Translations under genes and position numbers: made by a program | Shown here: piece after piece, positions 35,595-43,259 of the stretch | Position numbering within the stretch: position 1 is the stretch's first letter | Layout: every line of letters begins with the position of its first letter | The notes under the pieces: model-generated | Databases searched by the model: none | Told to the model about the DNA's origin: nothing | The model's input: only the letters and a program-made list of their open reading frames with translations | Assembly (NCBI GenBank): GCA_963823675.1 | Contig: CAWGMT010000004.1 | Location: 124,001-188,000 of the forward strand | Length of the DNA stretch: 64,000 nt | From: CAWGMT01 sp963823675 | GTDB taxonomy: Bacteria; Planctomycetota; Planctomycetia; Isosphaerales; Isosphaeraceae | Reading direction: 5' to 3'

Positions 35595-36677
35595 CAAGAC
35601 CTGCCGGCTCGACGCAGCAGGTCGCCCGCTCCCGCGCAGGGTCACGGTGCTACTGACCTCGTCGGCGAGAAGGGCGGTTAGCTTTTCCGCCCCCTCGGGG
35701 TTACAGTGTCGCTTGTCCCAGAGCAACGGGCGCCCGAACAGCAATACGGCCGGCTCGCCGAAGATGACGTCAGGGTCTTCGCTCTTGAGCTCCCGGCACC
35801 AGGCAAGGAGCGTGTCGTGGTTCTGCGGGGCCTCCGCGGCAAACACCGGCATGAGCCGGATCAGCAGGTTGATGCCGTTGTCCTTGCAGATTCGCGCCAG
35901 GGTGCGGAATCCCGCCCGATGGGCCGCGTTCACAGCGTACGGGGCATCCGGAATCCCACGCGGGCGGTCCAGTCCCACCATGGCGCCTGGCGGAAACTCA
36001 AAAAACCCGCGCTGGTCCTCGATCAAATGTTGACGCGCGCGGTAGGTATCGCCGTCACGGATCTGGCCCTGGATGGTCTCGGTACAACGCCGGTTGACAC
36101 CGCCCGTGAGCTCGCCGAAGAGATTCCAAGCACCTTGCCGGGCGTAAAAGCCGAGGCCGTCTTGATGCGGCGGCCTGGCCGCTTCAGTCCCTGATCCGTA
36201 GCACCACAAGAAGTGGTCCCGAAGCTCCGGGGCATAGCTCGTCTTGTCCAGCGTCCAGGGATGGAAGCACGCGACAACCAGTCGTGGTTTGGGGTGATGC
36301 GCGAGATACGACCGCAATACGAGAGCGAAACCCTCCGAATCTATCAACCCCGGGAGCCCCAGGTTGTATGCCTTCAGGCCGGTGGCTTGCTCGAATTGGC
36401 CGGGCCGTATACCGGCATAACAACTACTGTCACCCAGAAAGAGAACGTCATTGGCTTCATCGCAATTCCGGACATAGTCCATCTTCACAGCAAGAAAGAC
36501 CTCATGATCATTCGGCGGCCGGTAATTCATCAGGAAGCGCTTCTCATCCTCGTACTTCTTGCCGACGACGAAGATCGGCGCCACGACCAGGGGAGTCGAG
36601 AGCGCCACGGTGGCCAGGACAAGGAGAGAGGGGCCGACCCGGCACCACGCACGATGGGCCGATGCTGGTAGGGACAC
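35502..36677 (-). CDS. SGNH-like (AlgJ/AlgX/DltD-type) partner of MBOAT acyltransferase
   Basis: 391 residues from GTG 36677, starting 4 nt beyond the MBOAT stop. An N-terminal anchor (SLLVLATVALSTPLVVAPIF) precedes an extracytoplasmic SGNH-like domain: VLFLGDSSCYAGIRPGQFE (Ser block, about 78-96), YNLGLPGLIDSEGFALVL (Gly block) and LLWDKRHCNPEGAEKLTALL (Asp-x-x-His). MBOAT plus SGNH pairs acylate surface polymers (alginate, cellulose, teichoic acid), with the SGNH protein acting on the outer face. The last 30 residues (about DSSSQTSPYDARILGSPDG onward) are encoded by the palindromic repeat, so the original C-terminus has been replaced or lengthened by it. Confidence 0.82.
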   Translation of the reverse strand: MSLPASAHRAWCRVGPSLLVLATVALSTPLVVAPIFVVGKKYEDEKRFLMNYRPPNDHEVFLAVKMDYVRNCDEANDVLFLGDSSCYAGIRPGQFEQATGLKAYNLGLPGLIDSEGFALVLRSYLAHHPKPRLVVACFHPWTLDKTSYAPELRDHFLWCYGSGTEAARPPHQDGLGFYARQGAWNLFGELTGGVNRRCTETIQGQIRDGDTYRARQHLIEDQRGFFEFPPGAMVGLDRPRGIPDAPYAVNAAHRAGFRTLARICKDNGINLLIRLMPVFAAEAPQNHDTLLAWCRELKSEDPDVIFGEPAVLLFGRPLLWDKRHCNPEGAEKLTALLADEVSSTVTLRGSGRPAASSRQVLDSSSQTSPYDARILGSPDGARSYKSAAAPL

Positions 36678-36680
36678 AAC

Positions 36681-38158
36681 CTAGAACCTCAGGTATACGA
36701 CCACGGGGTCCTTCTGGTTGAAGGCCCAGAAGAACACCAGGAGGAACACGACCAGAACCGTCTCCGCGATAACGACCCCGCGCAGGGGCCTCGCGCTCTG
36801 CGTTAACCGCTGGCCGATCCGGTCCAGCAGAGCGAAAATCGCCTCCTTTCGCCACAGGACGCACAAGATGAAGAGCGGTGAAACCGCCAGCATGACCGGC
36901 ATCAGCCTCCCCGAAAATGGAGCGCTCGCCCAGCCGCTCGCCCCCCAATGGCTGCCGACGGCACCCAGGATACCCACAGCCCCCGAAGCGCCCGAGGAGA
37001 AGAAGAGCAATGTGAAACAGACGAAGTTGAAGGTCACCACGATCGCCGCACATTCCAGCGCCGGTTCCTGAGATAACGCTGGAAGCCCGGACGCCCCAGC
37101 AAGGACTTCAGGCCATCGCCGTATACCTGGCTCACAAGAGCACCCAGCCCTTGCAGCAAGCCGAAGACCGCAAATCCACCCGTGCTGCCGTGCCAGACCC
37201 CCGCCACGGTCAACGACATGAAGAGGAGCATGTAGCCCGAAATCTTGCTCCAATTCGGCAGCCGCTCCGCGGCCGACTTGTACGATGTCATGAAGACGTA
37301 ATCCCGGATCCAGTGGGTGAGCGTCATGTGCCAGCGGTTCCAGAAGTCGGGAATATTGCGCGCCAGATAGGGTCGGTTGAAGTTCTCGGGCAAGCGGAAA
37401 CCGAGGAGCCGGGCACTGCCCAGCACCACGTCCGTATAGCCCGCGAAGTTCAGATAGAGATAGACGGGATATGCATAGAGATAGACCGCAAACCACCAGA
37501 GCGAGTTATTGACCGGCTGCTGATCCAGTCGCCACGCCGCCCGGTCGAACAGCTCCCAGGCCAGGGGCGCCAGGGCCCCCATCTGGAGCAACCCCAGGAG
37601 CAACCGATTCCAGCACAGCCAGGTCTCTCGCTGGTCGTCCGGCTCCGGATCAATCTCGGCCCAGGATCTGTGGAAATCATTAAAACGCTGGATGGGGCCG
37701 GCCAGCAGGGTGAAAAACGCCAACTGATAGTTCGCATAGCTCGCCAAGCTGAACGACTCGATCTGCCCCTGCTGCATGTCGACAAAAACATGAATGAACT
37801 TAAATAGCATATAGGAGAGGCCGACCACGACCACGGCGTGGTCCAGGAGGGCCGCCGGCAACACCCATTCCAGGAAGGTGTACCGCTTCACGAAGACGAA
37901 GGAGGCGATCGCAGCGCCCAGCACCAGGTACGCGAGCCGTCGGGAGGGCCGCGATCTTGCCAGCCGGATCGCCGCGTAGGTCGCCAGGATGAAGAGCGCC
38001 AGGCACACCCAGCTTCGCCGATTCGGCACGAACGGCGCCAGGAAGGCGACGTTGACAACGCTCAAAGAGATCTGACGCCACCGCTTTCCCGGCACCAGTT
38101 GCCAGAAAATGGCCAGGACGCCCGAGAATACGATGAACGCAATCGAGCAGACGTTCAT
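36681..38158 (-). CDS. MBOAT-family membrane O-acyltransferase (frameshifted)
   Basis: AlgI/DltB-type acyltransferase, about 490 residues when one missing G near 37,060 is restored: LGRPGFQRYLRNR continues in the next frame as ALECAAIVVTFNFVCFTLLF. About eleven membrane helices. Seen: the MBOAT signature region NFAGYTDVVLGSARLLGFRL, NRPYLARNIPDFWNRWHMTL with His277, THWIRDYVF, and the catalytic His323 in TVAGVWHGSTGGFAVFG. It moves an acyl group across or at the membrane onto a polymer. The start overlaps the acyl carrier protein stop by 4 nt, and the SGNH gene follows at once. The acyl donor is therefore probably that carrier protein. Confidence 0.88.
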
Positions 38159-38412
38159 GAACGCGACCCGAGCTTTCCTTCGATGAGCCGCAGGAACGAC
38201 CCCACGTTCTGGCCCGGCTCTTTCATCCGCGAGATCTCGGCGGTGGCAAACTTGATCCCCAGCCGTCGCTCGATGGCGATGATCAGGTTGATGTGCGCCA
38301 GCGAGTCCCAGCCATCCACGTCGGCGGCCGTCAGGTCGTCGCGCAGGACGAGGTGTGGATCATCGAATACCTCGCGAAAGATCTCCGTGATCTGGTCTCG
38401 CACGTCAGCCAT
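38155..38412 (-). CDS. Acyl carrier protein
   Basis: 85 residues from ATG 38412. The phosphopantetheine attachment motif is GWDSLAHINLIIAIE, with Ser37 as the attachment site. The helix-rich, acidic sequence has normal ACP length, with LGIKFATAEISRM in helix III. It overlaps the FkbH-like gene by 8 nt and the MBOAT gene by 4 nt, so all three are translationally coupled. It is a dedicated carrier for the group made by the FkbH-like and MaoC-like proteins and used by the MBOAT enzyme (inference from context). Confidence 0.93.
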   Translation of the reverse strand: MADVRDQITEIFREVFDDPHLVLRDDLTAADVDGWDSLAHINLIIAIERRLGIKFATAEISRMKEPGQNVGSFLRLIEGKLGSRS

Positions 38413-40326
38413 GCGCCGTCTCCCGCTCGATGAAATGGGACATGGGTTGCAGTCCTTCCCGGCTCGACAAGCACCAGAACGTCCGCGCGCCGTCCGAGCC
38501 GTCGGGCTCGAAGCCGAGCCGGGCGTAATGATGTTCCACCATGGAATTCTTGGATGTCGGGATGTAGGTGCCCAGAATCCGCGCGCGACCTTCCTCGCGC
38601 GCCAGCTCGACCAGCTCATTGCGCGCGAACTCTTCGACCCCGCGCTGCAAGACCCGGCAGCTCATCACCCAGGTGTCGATCACGAGCGAGTCCTGGTCTT
38701 TTTTCCGGAGCAGGATCACGCTGATCAGGCCATTATCGCCGAGCTTGTCCTTCAGACTGAAGGTGAGCGTACGCCAGTCGGCGGCGGCCGCGATCTCGCG
38801 CACCTGCGGCAGCGTGTACCGCCGAGTCGTGAGGTTGAACTGGTTGGACTTGTTGAGAAGCTGCGTCACCCGCTCGATGTTCAGGTCGCTCACGGGTTCG
38901 ACCTTCATCCGCATTTCGAGCGACGCGAGGAAGGAAGTCAGATCGCATGTACGTGCAGCGAGGTCCTTCCGCCGGGCGTTCTCGGCATAATAGCGCGCCG
39001 CGCGGCATCTTCGGAGGTCAGTGCGATCGTCTCGAAGTAACGATGCAGGGCGAGCGCCTGGATAAAGCCGGCCGGGTCCTCCGGGAGGTCCGGGACAGCC
39101 ACCTCCGGCAGAAAGCGGCGGACCACGGCCCGCTCGGCCGGGTTGTCGTCGACGAAGACAAAGGAATCGAGCTTCAGGTCCAGCCGCTCGGCGATCTCGC
39201 GCAGGTTATCGACCTTGTTTTCCCAGTTGGCGATGAAGCAGGAAAAGTCGGCGAGCCGCAGGACCATATCTTCCCGCTTCTCGAACGGCTCCCGCGCCTT
39301 GTCCTCGTCGTTTTTCGAGCAAACGGCGAGGAGGATTCCCCGCTCTTCCAGTTCCTTGGCGTACCTCTGAAAGGCAACGAAGGCCTCGCCCTCACCCGAG
39401 CCCTGCCCGAGGCGGATGCCGCCGGCGCCCGAGTCCCCGACCGTCCCCCCCCACAACGTATTGTCCAGGTCGAGGACGAGGACTTTCTTGCTCCGGCCCA
39501 CCGCGGCCCGCACCAGGCTGACGACGCTGTGGGCATAGGCAACGAGACATTCGGGGCCGCAGGGCATCTTGAATTCAAGGTAGAAACGCGGATCAAACCA
39601 GTCGCGGGCCCCCGCTTCCGCAGCGAGACCGCGCTGATCGTGAAGGACAACGTAAGATGGGGCTCGATCCGCCAGCAGCCGATTCAACCGCTCGAGATAG
39701 TGCTCCCAAGCGGCGGGGTGGCGCAAGGCGTGGTGGCCGAGAACGCCACCCGGAGCGATCTCGAAATTGTTCTGGAGCACGATCGCATTCCAGCGCGCAT
39801 TCGCCGTCTCCCAGAGGTGGGCCCAGTCAGCCAGCTCAAGGGCGGCCAGCCGCGCGACGGCATCTTCTTCGTGGTCCATTCCGGGTCGCCGCGCCACGTC
39901 ACGCGCTCCCGTCGCGAGGAAGACAAACGTGGGCTGGAATCGATCGAGTCCCGAGCCAGGCGTGAGAATCTCCTGCCGGAATAAGCCATAATCCGCCTCG
40001 TAGATCTCCCAGTCCATGCCGGCGCCGGCCAGGAACACCTCGATCAGTTGCCGAAGCTGGGTGGTCGTCGGGCCCCCGAGGATGGCCAGCCGAAGAGAGC
40101 TCCCCGCGGACGGCCCCGGCGCGAGGTAACGGCGGAGCTTCATCAGTGCGGAGTAGTCGAGCGTCGGACTCACGGCGCGGGCTGCCCAGCCTCGCGCTCG
40201 ATCCCCTGATTCTGCTGCCAGGGCCGCCAAGGCGTGAAGGAACGCCTTGAACTCGGTCGCCCTCGCCGGTCCATCGAGCTGAGCAAACTGCTCGAGCAGC
40301 TCGAATTGTTCTGGAGTGTCAGTCAT
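38405..40326 (-). CDS. FkbH-like HAD-IIIC/GNAT protein (frameshifted)
   Basis: About 640 residues once a one-base loss near 38,997 is allowed for (SEDAARR continues in the next frame as YYAENARRKDLAA). Domains: an SGNH/GNAT-like N-terminal half (LAILGGPTTTQLRQLIEVFL), a HAD-IIIC phosphatase with VLVLDLDNTLWGGTVGD (catalytic Asp286/Asp288), CSKNDED (336-342, with the Cys conserved in FkbH proteins) and FVFVDDNPAER (HAD motif 3). The C-terminal GNAT-like domain follows (LNKSNQFNLTTRRYT, LVIDTWVMSCRVLQRGVEEF). Characterised relatives turn 1,3-bisphosphoglycerate into glyceryl-S-ACP. With an ACP gene overlapping by 8 nt, loading of a glyceryl unit on it is the natural prediction. Confidence 0.88.
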
Positions 40327-40744
40327 CGCGCGCCCTCACACCGCATCGGATCTCGCCCTTCGCCAGGATCAGGCCGTCCTCCCTGGTTAGCTTGACCTTG
40401 AGCACCAAGGTCTCTACCGACTCGAACCATTCCGTCGCCACCAGCTCGATCGTGACTTCATCGCCGACGTAACAGGGGTTTCGAAAGGAGAGCTGGATGT
40501 CCTGTTCCACGCCCCCATCACCCGGCAATTCCATCCCGATTACGCCCGAGACCAGCGAGCCGAGCAGCCAGCCGTGCACCAGGAGCCCCCGGTACCCCCG
40601 CTGCCGGGCCGCCGCATCGCTCACGTGAATGGGGCCCTGATCGCCGGATAGCGCGGCAAATTGCTCGACCATCTCGGCCGTGATCCGGACCCGTCGCACG
40701 GCCTTGCATCCGACCGAGTCCGCTGGGTGAATAGCTCGGCTCAT
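40319..40744 (-). CDS. MaoC-like hotdog-fold dehydratase/thioesterase-like protein
   Basis: 141 residues, a single hotdog domain. Seen: ITAEMVEQFAALSGDQGPIH with the Asp/His hydratase pair (D35, H40), followed by GYRGLLVHGWLLGSLVSGVI, typical of MaoC/R-specific enoyl-CoA hydratases. The later part SFRNPCYVGDEVTIELVATE fits the second strand set. Such enzymes hydrate or dehydrate acyl-CoA or acyl-ACP. The stop overlaps the FkbH-like start by 8 nt, so it likely acts on, or proofreads, the same ACP-bound acyl group. Confidence 0.87.
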   Translation of the reverse strand: MSRAIHPADSVGCKAVRRVRITAEMVEQFAALSGDQGPIHVSDAAARQRGYRGLLVHGWLLGSLVSGVIGMELPGDGGVEQDIQLSFRNPCYVGDEVTIELVATEWFESVETLVLKVKLTREDGLILAKGEIRCGVRARDD

Positions 40745-40751
40745 TGATCAG

Positions 40752-41711
40752 CTACCGGAAGCTTGGGATGAACAGGATGGCCGCTACCATCAAGATCCAG
40801 GCCAGGCCAGTCAGAGCAAAGACAGGGTCCTTGAGCAAAATCTCGTCCGGTTCGTCGTGCCTACCCTCCTGCACCTTGAACAGGTAGCGGAAGATCCCGT
40901 AGGCGACCAGCGGCACCGTGAAGATCAGGTTCTCGGTCCGATGCAGTAAAACAGTTTGCGGCGATACCGTGTAGAGCATGTACGATACGAGGCAGATCGA
41001 CGAGGTAATACCGAGCAACAAGTTCAGCTTCGCCTCGCTGTACGACTGGAGCGAGCGGCGGTAATCGCTATCCGAGCCGACCTGGTCGATCTCGAGCCGC
41101 CGCTTGCCGAACCCGAGCAGCATCGCCAGCGAGAACCCGCAGATCAAGATCCACGACGATGGCTGGAGCCCGAGCGCCGCACAACCCGCCAGGATCCGGA
41201 GCACGAAGCCAATGGCAATCATCAAGACGTCGACAATCACCCGATGTTTCAGGAAGGTCGAATAGACCAGGTTGTTGACGACGTACACCCCGCAGATCAC
41301 GGAAAAGCGCGCGGGCAGGCTGGCGCCGCCCAGGAGAGCCGCGCCGATCAGGACGGCCGATAAGGCGAGCGCGGCCGAAACGGGCACTGCCCCCGAAGCG
41401 ACCGGCCGCCGCCGCTTGCGCGGGTGCCGGCGGTCGGCCGGGGCATCGATCACGTCGTTCAAGCAGTAAATGCCGCTGGATAAGACGCTGAAACAGCAGA
41501 ACGCCCACACGACCCGCCCAAGCGCGTTCCACGTGAGGAGCCCGCCAAAGAGCAGCGGGACGATCACGAAGACGTTCTTCACCCAGTGCTTGGGACGGAC
41601 CAGGCGCACGATATCACGGAGCAACGTGCCGGCGGATTCGGTTTCCGTCACCGGTTCCTGCGCTCGAGCGTACGGCTTCGGCATGTCAAGTTGGAGTCGA
41701 TCTTCATTCAT
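40752..41711 (-). CDS. UbiA-family prenyltransferase, decaprenyl-phosphate phosphoribosyltransferase-like
   Basis: 319 residues, about eight to nine membrane helices. The first Asp-rich motif NDVIDAPADRRHPRKRRRP (about 85-103) is of the DPPR-synthase type (NDxxDxxxDxxHPxKxxRP), as is the N-terminal RLVRPKHWVKNVFVIVPLLF. The second conserved segment is GFGKRRLEIDQVGSDSDYRR. DPPR synthases join phosphoribosyl pyrophosphate to polyprenyl phosphate, the first step toward polyprenyl-phospho-pentose donors such as decaprenylphosphoryl arabinose. It overlaps the upstream polytopic gene by 4 nt and precedes the MaoC-like gene by 7 nt. No DprE1/DprE2-like genes are seen in this window. Confidence 0.87.
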   Translation of the reverse strand: MNEDRLQLDMPKPYARAQEPVTETESAGTLLRDIVRLVRPKHWVKNVFVIVPLLFGGLLTWNALGRVVWAFCCFSVLSSGIYCLNDVIDAPADRRHPRKRRRPVASGAVPVSAALALSAVLIGAALLGGASLPARFSVICGVYVVNNLVYSTFLKHRVIVDVLMIAIGFVLRILAGCAALGLQPSSWILICGFSLAMLLGFGKRRLEIDQVGSDSDYRRSLQSYSEAKLNLLLGITSSICLVSYMLYTVSPQTVLLHRTENLIFTVPLVAYGIFRYLFKVQEGRHDEPDEILLKDPVFALTGLAWILMVAAILFIPSFR

Positions 41712-43222
41712 CGGACGTAGTAGTGATACTCCCCGCCCCGCGCCAGATGATAGCCCGTTTTTACCGCTGCGACGACCCCGCGCAAATTGGGAGCAGGGTG
41801 ATAGTGCAGCGCGAAGTCACACGGAACGAGCACGACGTCGAACTGCCGCCGCAGGACCGCATCCCGCAAGGGCTCTGGTGAGAGGGTGCCGTCCCACCAG
41901 AGCGACATGTACTGGAACGAGTCGTTCACGGCGATGACGCGCGGGTCCAGGTAGGCGTCTTCCATTCTGTCGGGCTGCCGCCGCACGACCCTCGCGAGAT
42001 TAAGGATCTTCGGTTCGCGGATGCCCAGCGATTCGACCTCCGCTCTGACCCGGTCGAGGTGCTCCTCGGATGCCCGTGCATCCCCTTGGGATACATAGTA
42101 TTCGGGCGGGTGCAGGAAGGCCAGGTCCGCACACTCGCAAATCAAGAAGAGCGCGACGCCCAGGATCGGGGCAAGACGAACGTTTTGCCCCCAGGCAGGG
42201 TCAGGCAGCGAAAACGTCAGCCACAGCAAGCAGGCCAGGAACGGCTCAATGAAATAATTCAACGCCGAACCAGCCTTACCGACCGTCGCCATGAGAACGG
42301 CTGTCGTCACGGCCATGTAGATGAAGTAGGGCGAGTCGAAAACGAACCGCCATCGGTCGCGGTAGATGGACCTGGCCAGGACGACGCCGGCAAGCGCCAT
42401 CACGAACAGGAAGGACGGCTGATGCAAAACGATCCGCCACAATCTCGAGAATTGCTTCCACATCATGACGTTCCGGGGCGCTACGAGGGTGCTGAACCAG
42501 AAACCCGAGCCCCAGTAGATCTGGGCGAACAGACCGCCTGCCAGGAGGATTGCGCCTGCGGTCACGGCGAAGGCAACGGCACGCCGCCGGTCAACCGCCG
42601 CAAGGAAAATGAAGCCACTTACCAAACCCGTGAGGTAAGTCTGCTTGGTGAAGATGGCGAGGCAACCACAAACCGCTGCAAGCAGCACCCGGGCGAGCCC
42701 GCGCTCCTGGGTACCCAGCAAAACCACGGCCGCCGCCGAGAAGAACAAGCCCATCGTGTCGTGCCGGTAGAATACCGTATGCGCAATCACCCCACGGAAC
42801 GAAAAGAAAAGGGAGAGGGCAAGAATCGGCACGAGCCATGTCGCTCGCCGGCGGCCGATCACGAAGACCAAACACCCGGCAAGGGTCATAAATGACGCCG
42901 CGACCAGCCGGCCTGGCAGGAACGGCCGGTCCCTGGGCAAGGGCAGCGCCGCCATCAGGTAATAGAAGGCCGGAGGATACAGCGTGAGGACGAACTCGCC
43001 GCGCTCGTACACGTCGGGATGGTAAATATTCTGTTTGGCCTTGATCAAGAGGACCGTGGCTAGATTGGGACTCTCGTAAATGAGATCGTAACGCGCTGGA
43101 ATCTGGGCCCATGCGACCAGCGCCACCCGCCACAACGACCAGACGGAAGTCATCAATGCCGCGGCGACAAGAACCATCATCACCCAGCGGAACCGGCAAG
43201 TGAGAGCGGATTGCGGTTGCAT
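41708..43222 (-). CDS. Polytopic GT-C-like membrane protein
   Basis: About 504 residues from ATG 43222; a GTG at 43258 right after the upstream stop is an alternative. The open frame further upstream overlaps the previous gene. About ten membrane segments. The first periplasmic loop is PARYDLIYESPNLATVLLIK, followed by GEFVLTLYPPAFYYLMAALP and FYRHDTMGLFFSAAAVVLLG, arranged as in PMT/ArnT-like enzymes with acidic residues after helix 1. The C-terminal soluble domain of about 120 residues has LRRQFDVVLVPCDFALHYHP. It is translationally coupled to the UbiA gene, so it may use its polyprenyl-phospho-sugar product (inference). Confidence 0.75.
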   Translation of the reverse strand: MQPQSALTCRFRWVMMVLVAAALMTSVWSLWRVALVAWAQIPARYDLIYESPNLATVLLIKAKQNIYHPDVYERGEFVLTLYPPAFYYLMAALPLPRDRPFLPGRLVAASFMTLAGCLVFVIGRRRATWLVPILALSLFFSFRGVIAHTVFYRHDTMGLFFSAAAVVLLGTQERGLARVLLAAVCGCLAIFTKQTYLTGLVSGFIFLAAVDRRRAVAFAVTAGAILLAGGLFAQIYWGSGFWFSTLVAPRNVMMWKQFSRLWRIVLHQPSFLFVMALAGVVLARSIYRDRWRFVFDSPYFIYMAVTTAVLMATVGKAGSALNYFIEPFLACLLWLTFSLPDPAWGQNVRLAPILGVALFLICECADLAFLHPPEYYVSQGDARASEEHLDRVRAEVESLGIREPKILNLARVVRRQPDRMEDAYLDPRVIAVNDSFQYMSLWWDGTLSPEPLRDAVLRRQFDVVLVPCDFALHYHPAPNLRGVVAAVKTGYHLARGGEYHYYVR

Positions 43223-43259
43223 GTTGTTTGCGGAGGGAGTGTCGGTCTGTGAAGTCACC

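Noticed and set aside
37838..39040. Plus-strand 400-residue frame opposite MBOAT/ACP/FkbH
   Set aside because: Antisense shadow of three recognisable minus-strand genes with overlapping starts and stops.
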